A stretch of 64,000 bases of DNA from Oscillospiraceae bacterium. GTDB taxonomy: Bacteria; Bacillota; Clostridia; Oscillospirales; Acutalibacteraceae. Within the stretch, counting starts at the first letter, position 1; every line of letters begins with the position of its first letter. Under the pieces are notes generated by a model. It was not told the DNA's origin. It worked only from the letters and a program-made list of their open reading frames with translations, and searched no databases. A program made the position numbers and the translations under genes. The DNA lies in assembly GCA_025757685.1 (NCBI GenBank), contig CP107220.1:1447501-1511500 (forward strand), written 5' to 3'. Of the stretch, positions 8,212-16,491 are shown in pieces.

Positions 8212-9507
8212 TTATCCTGCGTTTGCCGTGGCAGCACCGTCGTCGCCATCGTCACAGGGCACCCGCCGAATATCGGCACCCAGGGCAGAGAACTTCTCTA
8301 CCACATCCTCGTACCCACGGTCCACATACTGGATATTGGTCACCCGGGTCTCGCCTCGCGCCACCATACCGGCAATGATCATGGCCGCACCGGCGCGCAG
8401 GTCCGTAGCCTTTACGGTAACGCCGGTCAGCGCCGGCACACCCTCGATGACAGCCACCTTGCCGTCCACCTGGATATTGGCGCCCATACGGCTCAACTCG
8501 CCTACATACTGGAAGCGATTGTCCCACACACCCTCGGTGAGAATACTGGTACCCTCTGCCACAGACAGAAGCACCGCCATCTGGGGCTGCATATCCGTGG
8601 GGAATCCCGGGTGGGGCATGGTCTTTACATTGCAGCGGGTCAAGGGCTTAAAGCGGGTGATCCGCACCGCGTCGTCATACTCAATGATCTCCGCACCGGC
8701 CTCCTCCAGCTTAGCGCTGATAGACTCCAAATGCTTGGGAATCACATTCTTCACCAGCACATCGCCGCCGCAGGCAGCAGCCGCCACCATATAGGTGCCC
8801 GCCTCGATCTGGTCCGGGATAATGGAGTAGGTGCAGCCGTGCATCTTCTCCACCCCGCGAATTTTAATTACATCTGTGCCGGCACCGCGCACATCGGCAC
8901 CCATAGAGTTTAAGAAGTTGGCCAGATCTACGATATGCGGCTCCTTGGCTGCATTTTCGATCACCGTCAAACCGCGAGCCAGCACAGCTGCCAGCATCAC
9001 ATTGATGGTAGCGCCAACGGACACCTGATCCATATAAATAGAAGCGCCGATCAACTTGTCCGCCCGGGCGCAAACCATACCCTCAACGGTATTCACCTGG
9101 GCACCCAGCAGTTCAAAGCCCTTAATATGCAGGTCAATGGGCCGCACGCCGAAGTTGCAGCCGCCGGGCATAGCCACCTGCGCCTGCTTAAACCGACCCA
9201 ACATGGCGCCGATCAGGTAATAACTGGCGCGAAAACAGGAGGTCAACTCATAGGGCACGCTCTGGCATTTTAAGGAGCGGGAGTCCACCTCAATGGTGTT
9301 TTTATTGATCATTTTGATCCCGGCGCCCATACTGTCCAAAATCTTAATGATCAGGCTAACATCGCTAATGGCGGGAATGTTCTCAATCCGCACCACGTCG
9401 TCCGCTAAAATGGCCGCGGGAATAATGGCCACAGCTGCGTTCTTGGCGCCGCTGATATTCACCTCGCCAAACAGCTCGTGACCGCCTTCAATTATAAAAT
9501 TATCCAA
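8212..9507 (-). CDS. murA: UDP-N-acetylglucosamine 1-carboxyvinyltransferase
   Basis: This 431-residue EPSP-synthase-fold enzyme transfers enolpyruvate from PEP to UDP-GlcNAc, the first committed step of peptidoglycan synthesis in the cytoplasm. The substrate-binding SGAKNAA (Lys22-Asn23) and the active-site loop PGGCNFGVRPIDLH with catalytic Cys117 are present, so it should be of the fosfomycin-sensitive type. The start is TTG at 9507, with AGAGGTGG 7 bases upstream; no ATG gives a better fit. It is monocistronic with its own terminator. An ~370-base AT-rich gap lies upstream. Confidence 0.96.
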   Translation of the reverse strand: MDNFIIEGGHELFGEVNISGAKNAAVAIIPAAILADDVVRIENIPAISDVSLIIKILDSMGAGIKMINKNTIEVDSRSLKCQSVPYELTSCFRASYYLIGAMLGRFKQAQVAMPGGCNFGVRPIDLHIKGFELLGAQVNTVEGMVCARADKLIGASIYMDQVSVGATINVMLAAVLARGLTVIENAAKEPHIVDLANFLNSMGADVRGAGTDVIKIRGVEKMHGCTYSIIPDQIEAGTYMVAAAACGGDVLVKNVIPKHLESISAKLEEAGAEIIEYDDAVRITRFKPLTRCNVKTMPHPGFPTDMQPQMAVLLSVAEGTSILTEGVWDNRFQYVGELSRMGANIQVDGKVAVIEGVPALTGVTVKATDLRAGAAMIIAGMVARGETRVTNIQYVDRGYEDVVEKFSALGADIRRVPCDDGDDGAATANAG

Positions 9508-9828
9508 AAGGTGTCCACCTCTTTATATCTCTATCCAAAAGTAATGTTTGCAAAAACTAAAATCTTTATAAGTTCCAATTCATTGCAGATATTATAACAA
9601 AATCCGTAAAGAATAGAAACAAAAAGCACCGTATTTTATCCAAAATGTAACTTTTACAAAAAGGCCATATCTGTAACGCCTGTAGAAATCATCTACCACA
9701 TCTTGTTAAAACGGCAAAATTCGTTGAAACAGCGCAAAATCTTGCGCCCTCATTAGGTAACAAAAGGGTAACATAAAGGCCGCCGCTTGTCAAGGGGGCA
9801 ACCGGTCATTTTCCGCTTCAGCAAGACA
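9508..9828. other. Intergenic region without a recognisable gene
   Basis: This AT-rich gap lies between murA and the metallophosphoesterase gene. A minus-strand TATAAT (bases 9591-9596) could serve as the murA -10 box, but no convincing -35 accompanies it. No ORF with a ribosome site or structured RNA stands out. Confidence 0.5.
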
Positions 9829-9867
9829 AAAAAAGCGCCCTGCCGCGATAAAAAACGGCAGAGCGCA
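9829..9867 (-). terminator. Terminator of the metallophosphoesterase gene
   Basis: The hairpin GCGC-CTGCCG / CGGCAG-GCGC with a T-run on the minus strand begins 9 bases beyond the stop codon. Confidence 0.85.
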
Positions 9868-9875
9868 AAAGGCAC

Positions 9876-11246
9876 TTATAAAACCGACTGCTGGTGATCG
9901 CCGACGCCGCCGGTTAAAATAGCATCGCAGGCAAAGATCAGCTTTTTCATATCCATATTGCCCGGCAGCAAATGGGCGGGAATCTCTATGACAGACAGCA
10001 CCAGCCGGTAAACGGCGCTATCCCTGCCCACCGGATGGGCAGAGCCGTCCATAAATTGCAGCAAGATCCACTCCAGATAGGGCAGAATCGGCCGATCCGC
10101 CAGTTCTGCCGCCGCCCGGGCGTCCACATACCGACCCAGCCCCAAGCGCCGCAGCGTTCGTTGTAAGTCTCTCACCGTGCCGGTGCGCAACAAACGAAAC
10201 AACGGCTTTACCAATGGATACAGAGGCAGCAGCTTGTGCCCGGGCAGCTGCAAGGCGTCCAGCTTCTGGGCAAAATCTGCCGGGGACCCGGCAGACAGCA
10301 ACCGCCGCAGCAAATTGCAAGCATGGTCCCGGGTGTAAGCCACCGCGTCCACCGGGCGGCCGTACCAGTCAAAAGTCGCCAGGTGCTCCACCTGCATTTG
10401 CACCTGCAAATCATCCGTCACCGTCACCTGTACCATAGGCACCGGGTAGCCGGACAGGGCGCCGACATTCACCTCGGTCAATTCGTTTCCAGCCGGAGAG
10501 CGGTAGCGATCCGTACGCTGCAAATGGCTGTGACCCACAAACATATAGCGCAGCCCTGCGTCTGCCAGCCGGGCGGTCACCGCCTCCCGGTCCCCTACGC
10601 AGCAGCCGCCGGTAAGCAGCGGGTGCACATGGGGCAGCAGCAAATGGTGCTGCATACCCAGCACCAAACAGCCTTGTTCCTTGGCGCGGCGCAGCTGATC
10701 CTCAATCCACTGAAAATGCGGTTCCGTATAACCGGCCTTGCCCCGACCATTTTGGTCGTCACACAGCGCCAGCAGCCAAATTTTCTCTGCCAGCGGAATC
10801 ACATAAGAGCTGATTCCCAAATGGGTGCGGTACTCGGCAATGGCCTGCCGCCCGCCGAAATCGTAATAAAAATCGTGAATCCCCGTGTGGGGCATGGTGG
10901 GCACATCATGGGTGACCCGGGCACCGGTAAAGCGCCGCGGGTTGCCGTCGCAGCACCAGTCGTGGGTGTTGGTGATCAGGTACACCGGTTTTTTCTCTGC
11001 CAAGGCATACAGCTTCTCCCGCAGCTCCCGGTGGCACACCATTTCGCCGTCATTGGTCAAATCTCCCGCCAGCAGCACCGCCCGGGTGTCCGACCGGGCC
11101 AAATGGTCAAAAGCGGCGTCAATTATGGCGCCGCTCTCTGCCAGGCACTTTTGGTCCGAGCCGCTGCGCAGTTCATACGCCCGGCCGGAAGTGCCCAAAG
11201 TCTTGGAATAATAATGTAAATCTGCAAGAAAGGTGAATTTGTACAT
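9876..11246 (-). CDS. Calcineurin-like metallophosphoesterase
   Basis: This 456-residue cytoplasmic protein has an N-terminal metallophosphoesterase domain: FLADLHYY (motif D-x-H), LLAGDLTNDGE (GD motif), GMQHHLL, and FVGHSHLQR (GH-x-H). The motif usually written GNHD reads ITNTHDW here, so the conserved asparagine position is a threonine. The second half is alpha-helical and unassigned. It sits 17 bases after the GPH transporter gene on the same strand and is probably co-transcribed with it. Substrate is unknown; a nucleotide or phosphodiester is the general expectation. Confidence 0.78.
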   Translation of the reverse strand: MYKFTFLADLHYYSKTLGTSGRAYELRSGSDQKCLAESGAIIDAAFDHLARSDTRAVLLAGDLTNDGEMVCHRELREKLYALAEKKPVYLITNTHDWCCDGNPRRFTGARVTHDVPTMPHTGIHDFYYDFGGRQAIAEYRTHLGISSYVIPLAEKIWLLALCDDQNGRGKAGYTEPHFQWIEDQLRRAKEQGCLVLGMQHHLLLPHVHPLLTGGCCVGDREAVTARLADAGLRYMFVGHSHLQRTDRYRSPAGNELTEVNVGALSGYPVPMVQVTVTDDLQVQMQVEHLATFDWYGRPVDAVAYTRDHACNLLRRLLSAGSPADFAQKLDALQLPGHKLLPLYPLVKPLFRLLRTGTVRDLQRTLRRLGLGRYVDARAAAELADRPILPYLEWILLQFMDGSAHPVGRDSAVYRLVLSVIEIPAHLLPGNMDMKKLIFACDAILTGGVGDHQQSVL

Positions 11247-11263
11247 CTGACTTCCCCGTCTGT

Positions 11264-12781
11264 TTAGCCCTCTTTGGCCTCTGCCGCCACAGCCTCCTGG
11301 GCTGCTGCCTCGCCTGCCTGGGCGCGACGAGCCATAATGTCCTTAATCATCCGGCGGTGGCTGTCGCCGGTAATGTTATAAAAGTGCATGGGAATGAGCA
11401 TCAGCGCATAGCCCACCATGGGGAACACGGTGGTCATCAGGAACAGTCCCAGCAGAGTGGAATGATTCTGTAAGGTAGACACATCGGTGGTGTGCTCCAC
11501 ATAGCCGGTGCGGGCCAGTACCTGCAAGCAGATAAAGGAGGACAGCGTACCCTCCAGCTTGCCGGTAAAGCTCATAATGGACAGCATAGTGCCCTCTACC
11601 CGCTTGCCGGTTTTCCACTCCACATAGTCCACCGTCTCCGCTTCCATTTCTTTTTGCATCAGGTTCTTAAACTCCAGCGGGAAAGTAACCACGGCAGAAA
11701 AGACAATAACCATCAATCCGGTAAGCAGGGACACGGACTGACCGGCACCCTTGTTCATAATGCCGTTATAGGTGCACAGGGCAAACAGACCGTTGAGCAC
11801 AATACCCATCACGCAGCACACCTGGTAAAACTTCTTAGAGTCCGCCTTGCGGCCCAGCCGCTCAATAATAATGGGTACAAAGATACCTGCCAAAAACGAG
11901 CCGGGTGCCTTGGCAATGTCCAAAAAGCCGTTATACTTGGCGTTAAACAACGCGTCATAGGCAAAGTAGAAGGACGCCTGCTCGGACACCTTGATGATCA
12001 CAAAGAAAATATTGCCCAGAAAGAGCATCAGCAGCGGCCGGTTGGTTACCAGCAGGTGCAAGCATTCTTTTAAGCTGGGAGCCTCCTCGTGGTGCTCCAA
12101 CCGCTCTGTGGTGTTCTTAAAGGTAAAACGGGTAAAAAGAATAATAAAGAACGCGGAAAAGACAGCGGCTGCCAGATACGCCTTGTCCAAATTCTGGTTA
12201 AAGTACGGCAGCCAGGCGGCAAAGGCCACCAGTCCGGCAGGAATAGCCCCCAGGATCATACGCCCGATGGAGGCAACACCGTAAAGCTTTGTGCGTTCCG
12301 TGCCGTTTGGCGTCATACTGAACGCCAACGCCCCCATAGGCACATCAAAGGCGGTGTAGGTCACATCCAGCCCTACAAAGGCAAACACCGTCAGGGCAAT
12401 CTTTGCCCCATAAGACAGGCTGTCGTTGCCAATAAAAAACAGCAGCATAAACAGCGACACGAAGTACGGCGCAAACTTGATATACGGCCGCATTTTGCCG
12501 TACTTGGTGCGGGTCTTATCTACAATCACGCCCATGATCGGGTCATTGATGGCATCAAAAATACCGCAGTACAGGCGAATATTGGAGGCATGGCGCGCCT
12601 TAATATGCAACACATCGGTAATAAAGAAGTTTACATACTTTGAGGCGGTCATGGAGGTGCTCATACCCTGGGCGCCACGACCCATGGCATAGGACAGCGC
12701 CTCTCGCCAGGTAATGTAGGTCTCCTCCCCCACATCTTTGGTCACGATCTTTCGATCGAGGAATGATTTGATCTTGTTCAT
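11264..12781 (-). CDS. GPH-family (glycoside-pentoside-hexuronide) cation symporter
   Basis: This 505-residue membrane protein has about 12 hydrophobic helices. The GPH/MFS signature region reads CGIFDAINDPIMGVIVDKTRTKYGKMRPY in overview, with the D-P-x-M-G core, and NGTERTKLYGVASIG matches the conserved helix-4/5 loop. Such carriers import sugars or glycosides with Na+ or H+. The C-terminus is alanine/glutamate-rich. The start at 12781 lacks a close Shine-Dalgarno: the best match, GGAGGTGATG, lies about 33 bases upstream, which is odd for this genome. The metallophosphoesterase gene follows 17 bases downstream. Confidence 0.82.
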   Translation of the reverse strand: MNKIKSFLDRKIVTKDVGEETYITWREALSYAMGRGAQGMSTSMTASKYVNFFITDVLHIKARHASNIRLYCGIFDAINDPIMGVIVDKTRTKYGKMRPYIKFAPYFVSLFMLLFFIGNDSLSYGAKIALTVFAFVGLDVTYTAFDVPMGALAFSMTPNGTERTKLYGVASIGRMILGAIPAGLVAFAAWLPYFNQNLDKAYLAAAVFSAFFIILFTRFTFKNTTERLEHHEEAPSLKECLHLLVTNRPLLMLFLGNIFFVIIKVSEQASFYFAYDALFNAKYNGFLDIAKAPGSFLAGIFVPIIIERLGRKADSKKFYQVCCVMGIVLNGLFALCTYNGIMNKGAGQSVSLLTGLMVIVFSAVVTFPLEFKNLMQKEMEAETVDYVEWKTGKRVEGTMLSIMSFTGKLEGTLSSFICLQVLARTGYVEHTTDVSTLQNHSTLLGLFLMTTVFPMVGYALMLIPMHFYNITGDSHRRMIKDIMARRAQAGEAAAQEAVAAEAKEG

Positions 12782-12841
12782 TTTTACAGGCAGACGCCAC
12801 GGCGCCGCCCCATCACCTCCGTTCCCGGCAAATACCGAGGA

Positions 12842-13408
12842 TTATTTAATTTGTTCGATTTTGTCGCCTCGCACAAAGAATACATGATCGGCAAGGTCCA
12901 TCATCGGTTTATCATTCATGGAGTCGGTATAGAAATTGTCAATATGCGCATTCGGGTACAACTCACGAAAGATTTTCACCTTGTTGTCCAAAAAACACAG
13001 GCGAATGAACTTGCCGGTGTTTTTATCAATAGAGGAGCCCACATAGTGCTTGACCCCCAGCCGGCGCATCACCTCGTCCAGCAAAAAGTCCGTGGTGCCG
13101 CTGACAATAATATCGTCCTCCCGCTGCACCTTGGCGTACCAGGGCTTAATCTTGTGCATGTGGCTGTCCCAAAACTGCACCACATCTTCCTCAATGTGCT
13201 CTACCTTAACATAATATCCTTCCAGGAAGGAAGCATACGCCTCCAGCGCTTGGGCCACGGTAAACAGGTGAAAGGCATCCTTAAAGGCGATCACCAGCAG
13301 TTTTGGCACATAGCGCCAAATCCGCGGGTCTGTGCGCACATAGTAGAGGATAAAGTCTACCAGCGTCTCGCCGTCGTAGATGGTATTATCAAAATCGTAC
13401 ACATTCAT
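12842..13408 (-). CDS. HAD-IB family phosphatase
   Basis: This 188-residue HAD-superfamily hydrolase has motif I VYDFDNTIYDG with nucleophile and general-acid aspartates right at the N-terminus, motif II VSGTTD, and motif IV as FYTDSMNDKPMM. The layout resembles SerB-like or phosphatidylglycerophosphatase-like HAD-IB members that dephosphorylate small metabolites or lipids; the substrate cannot be told. Two ATGs are possible. The one at 13408 is preferred because AAGGG lies 9 bases upstream, against 3 bases for the one at 13414. It is divergent from nadB. Confidence 0.8.
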   Translation of the reverse strand: MNVYDFDNTIYDGETLVDFILYYVRTDPRIWRYVPKLLVIAFKDAFHLFTVAQALEAYASFLEGYYVKVEHIEEDVVQFWDSHMHKIKPWYAKVQREDDIIVSGTTDFLLDEVMRRLGVKHYVGSSIDKNTGKFIRLCFLDNKVKIFRELYPNAHIDNFYTDSMNDKPMMDLADHVFFVRGDKIEQIK

Positions 13409-13468
13409 AAGCATATACCCTTTTGGTAAAGAACAGATACCGTTTTTGTTAAACCCGTGTAAAATAGG

Positions 13469-13480
13469 TGACAGGTGTCA
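13469..13480. promoter_or_regulatory. Possible operator upstream of nadBC
   Basis: TGACA-GG-TGTCA is an inverted repeat 50 bases before the nadB promoter -35 box. Its palindromic TGACA/TGTCA halves are reminiscent of operators of the niacin repressor NiaR, but the identification is tentative. Confidence 0.4.
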
Positions 13481-13528
13481 ACATGGGTTACATCTGTATT
13501 TTATCACAGATGAAAAGCAAGTTCAATC

Positions 13529-13557
13529 TTGACAAATGGCGCTGTTCGTTATATATT
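13529..13557 (+). promoter_or_regulatory. nadBC promoter
   Basis: Consensus TTGACA, a 17-nt spacer and TATATT lie about 90 bases upstream of the chosen nadB start. Confidence 0.8.
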
Positions 13558-13644
13558 GGAATAAGTATAGCTAAAAAAAGAAAACGGTTATACAAATTCC
13601 GGAAAGAAGGAGCCGCTGGCAACGAAAAGGCGGCAAAAATCACT

Positions 13645-14979
13645 ATGAAACACAGAAGTTACATTCACACAGACATTGTGATCGTCGGCAGCGGCGTGGC
13701 GGGCCTGTTTGCAGCCCTCTGCCTGCCGGAAAGCAAGAAGATTTTAATGATCACCAAAGAGGATCTGAAAGAGTGCGACTCTTACCTGGCCCAGGGCGGC
13801 GTATGCGTGCTGAAGAGCCTGGACGACTTTAAGTGCTTTTATGAAGACACCATGAAGGCTGGTCATTATGAGAACAACCCGGAGTCTGTGCGGGTCATGA
13901 TCGAAAGTTCGCCGGATGTGATCGGCACGCTGATTAAGCTGGGTGCGGACTTTGACACCAAAAAAGACGGCGACTTTGACTACACCCGTGAGGGCGCCCA
14001 CCGTAACAACCGCATTCTCCATCACAAGGACGAGACCGGCAAGGAGATCACCACCACCCTGCTGTCCATCGCCAAGAACCGACGCAACATAACTTTTATT
14101 CCTCAAACCACTATGATCGACCTGATCGAGAGGGACAACACTTGCTACGGCATTGTGTGCGAGGATGAGTTTGGCGAGCGGGGCTGCATTTTGGCCCAGG
14201 ACATTATCCTGGCAACCGGCGGCATCGGCGGGCTGTTTAAGAGCTCTACCAACTATCCCCACATTACCGGCGACAGCTTTGCACTGGCTATCAAGCACGG
14301 TATCACCTTGCAGGATATGAGCTATATTCAGATCCACCCCACCACCCTGTACAGTAAAAAGAGCGGGCGCCGCTTTCTCATCAGCGAATCCGTGCGGGGC
14401 GAGGGCGCTATTCTGCTTAACGAGAACGGCGAGCGCTTTACCGACGAGCTACAGCCCCGGGACGTGGTGACTGAGGCCATTGTCAAAGAAGAAAAGAAAT
14501 TCGGCACCGACCACGTGTACCTGACCCTGCCCAATATGACCAGCGAGGAGGCCCACAAGCGCTTTCCCAACATTTTTGAGGCCTGCATGGACGAGGGCTA
14601 CGATATGACCAAAGACAAGGTCCCTGTGACCCCGGCCCAGCACTACATGATGGGCGGGATTCAGACGGATATTAACGGCTGCACCTCCATGCGCCACTTG
14701 TACGCCGCCGGCGAAACCGCCTGCAACGGAGTGCACGGCAAGAACCGACTGGCCAGCAACAGCCTGCTGGAGAGCATGGTCTTTGCCAAGCGAGCAGCGG
14801 ATTTGATCGCAAAGGACAAGGAGGAGAAGCCCGCCTTTGATCCCCAGATCGACCTGGCGTCTTATCCGGACAAGGCCGGACGGCAAAAGGAATTCAAAGA
14901 CCTGATTTTAGGTGAAATTAAGCGAAAGGACAAGACTTTCTATGATAAATGGTGTAACGATGAAAATATGCGTGGATGA
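13645..14979 (+). CDS. nadB: L-aspartate oxidase
   Basis: This 444-residue flavoenzyme oxidises L-aspartate to iminoaspartate for quinolinate synthesis in de novo NAD formation. The FAD-binding dinucleotide fold IVIVGSGVAGLFAAL is at residues 11-25, and later motifs ATGGIGG, GEGAILLNENGERF and TPAQHYMMGGI match succinate-dehydrogenase/NadB flavoproteins. It lacks the long helical C-terminus of the E. coli enzyme, as in many clostridial forms. The ATG at 13645 is chosen because homology begins there; AAGGAG lies 33 bases upstream and only a weak AAAGG is nearer. It overlaps nadC. No nadA (quinolinate synthase) is in the window. Confidence 0.92.
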   Translation: MKHRSYIHTDIVIVGSGVAGLFAALCLPESKKILMITKEDLKECDSYLAQGGVCVLKSLDDFKCFYEDTMKAGHYENNPESVRVMIESSPDVIGTLIKLGADFDTKKDGDFDYTREGAHRNNRILHHKDETGKEITTTLLSIAKNRRNITFIPQTTMIDLIERDNTCYGIVCEDEFGERGCILAQDIILATGGIGGLFKSSTNYPHITGDSFALAIKHGITLQDMSYIQIHPTTLYSKKSGRRFLISESVRGEGAILLNENGERFTDELQPRDVVTEAIVKEEKKFGTDHVYLTLPNMTSEEAHKRFPNIFEACMDEGYDMTKDKVPVTPAQHYMMGGIQTDINGCTSMRHLYAAGETACNGVHGKNRLASNSLLESMVFAKRAADLIAKDKEEKPAFDPQIDLASYPDKAGRQKEFKDLILGEIKRKDKTFYDKWCNDENMRG

Positions 14980-15799
14980 TTACATTCTGCGCACCTTAAA
15001 AGAGGATATTAACGATGAGGATGTGTCCACCAACGCGGTGATGCCGGTGAATAAGCAGGGCAGCGCGCAGCTGATCTGTAAGGACGACGGCGTGATCTGC
15101 GGGCTGGATGTGTTCTTCCGCACCTTCCGTCTGTTGGACGATACCGCCCGCTTTGACTGCGCGGTGCAGGACGGCGACCGGGTGCAAAAGGGCCAGCTGC
15201 TTGGCACCCTGTACGGCGACATTAAGGCCATTCTCTCCGGCGAGCGCACGGCGCTGAACTACCTCCAGCGCATGAGCGGCATTGCCACCATCACCAGAGA
15301 ATATATGGACCAGCTGGCGGGCTACGATACCGTGCTGCTGGACACCCGCAAGACTACGCCCAATATGCGCCCCTTTGAGAAGTACGCCGTTAAGGTAGGT
15401 GGCGCTACCAACCACCGTTACAATTTGTCCGACGGGGTACTGCTCAAGGACAACCACATTGGCGCCGCCGGCAGCGTCACCAAAGCCATTCAAATGGCTA
15501 AGGCCTACGCCCCCTTTGTGCGCAAGATCGAGATTGAAACGGAGACATTAGATCAAGTGCAAGAGGCAGTAGACGCCGGCGCGGATATTATTATGCTGGA
15601 CAATATGGACACCGCCACTATGAAACAGGCGCTCCAAATCATTGACGGCCGTGCCCAGACCGAGTGCAGCGGCAATGTGACCAAGGCCCGGCTGAGGGAG
15701 ATCGCCGAAACCGGCGTAGACTTTGTCTCCTGCGGTGCTCTCACCCACTCCGCTCCTATTCTGGACCTGAGTCTGAAAAACCTGGCCCCAATCGAATAA
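14942..15799 (+). CDS. nadC: Nicotinate-nucleotide diphosphorylase (carboxylating)
   Basis: This 285-residue enzyme converts quinolinate and PRPP to nicotinate mononucleotide. Conserved DTRKTTPNMRPFEKYAV, GGATNHRYNLSDGVLLKDNHI, KIEIETETLDQ and IIMLDNM are the substrate-binding segments of NadC. The ATG at 14942 has AAAGGA 11 bases upstream; another in-frame ATG at 14960 is possible. Either start overlaps the end of nadB, so the genes are translationally coupled. The operon ends at a strong terminator at 15809. Confidence 0.95.
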   Translation: MINGVTMKICVDDYILRTLKEDINDEDVSTNAVMPVNKQGSAQLICKDDGVICGLDVFFRTFRLLDDTARFDCAVQDGDRVQKGQLLGTLYGDIKAILSGERTALNYLQRMSGIATITREYMDQLAGYDTVLLDTRKTTPNMRPFEKYAVKVGGATNHRYNLSDGVLLKDNHIGAAGSVTKAIQMAKAYAPFVRKIEIETETLDQVQEAVDAGADIIMLDNMDTATMKQALQIIDGRAQTECSGNVTKARLREIAETGVDFVSCGALTHSAPILDLSLKNLAPIE

Positions 15800-15808
15800 G
15801 CCAACACC

Positions 15809-15845
15809 TTCCACCCCAAGCCCCGGCTTTGGGGTGGAATTTTTT
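15809..15845 (+). terminator. nadBC terminator
   Basis: The hairpin arms TTCCACCCCAA and TTGGGGTGGAA are followed by a run of T residues. Confidence 0.92.
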
Positions 15846-15879
15846 ATACCTTGTGGCAATCTGCCGCCCCGGTACATAC

Positions 15880-15915
15880 AAAAAAGGCGTGGCCCGAAAT
15901 GGGTCACGCCTTTTG
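15880..15915 (-). terminator. Rubrerythrin terminator
   Basis: On the minus strand AAAGGCGTG-CCC and GGG-CACGCCTTTT arms with a T tail follow 14 bases after the stop. Confidence 0.88.
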
Positions 15916-15928
15916 ATATGGGCAGGGA

Positions 15929-16468
15929 TCAATAATTCTCCGCCTTCAGTTCAAAATAGGCCTTGGGATGGGCGCAAACCGGGCACACCTCCGGTGCGGA
16001 CTTACCCACCACGATGTGGCCGCAATTGGAACACTTCCAAATCCGGTCGCCATCCCGGCTGAATACCAAGCCCTGCTCCACATTCTCCAGCAACTTCAAA
16101 TACCGCTGCTCGTGCTCCTGCTCGATCTTAGCCACGGCCTCAAACAGGCGGGCAATCTCCTCAAAGCCCTCCTCCCGTGCCTCACGGGCAAACTGGGGAT
16201 ACATCTCCGTCCACTCGTAGTTCTCTCCGGTGGCAGCGTCCTGCAAATTGGTGGCTGTGTCCGGCACAGAACCGTTATGCAGCAGCTTAAACCAGATCTT
16301 GGCGTGTTCCTTCTCGTTGTTGGCCGTCTCGGTAAACAACTGCGAGATCTGCACAAAGCCGTCCTTCTTGGCCTTAGAAGCATAATACGTGTACTTGTTG
16401 CGGGCCTCGCTCTCGCCGGCAAATGCCGCCATCAGGTTGGCCTGTGTCTTGGTGCCTTCTAAATTCAT
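15929..16468 (-). CDS. Rubrerythrin
   Basis: This 179-residue non-haem di-iron protein reduces hydrogen peroxide in anaerobes. The ferritin-like N-terminal domain has the paired E-x-x-R/E-x-x-H signatures GESEARNKYTYYA, NNEKEHAKIW and KIEQEHEQRYLKLL. The C-terminal rubredoxin-like domain has two C-x-x-C pairs, CSNCGH and CPVCAH. AGGAGG lies 9 bases before the ATG at 16468; the in-frame extension upstream belongs to the neighbouring gene. It starts 24 bases downstream of the P-type-ATPase-like gene and may be read through from it. Confidence 0.96.
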   Translation of the reverse strand: MNLEGTKTQANLMAAFAGESEARNKYTYYASKAKKDGFVQISQLFTETANNEKEHAKIWFKLLHNGSVPDTATNLQDAATGENYEWTEMYPQFAREAREEGFEEIARLFEAVAKIEQEHEQRYLKLLENVEQGLVFSRDGDRIWKCSNCGHIVVGKSAPEVCPVCAHPKAYFELKAENY

Positions 16469-16491
16469 AACTGTATTCCTCCTAAAAATGT

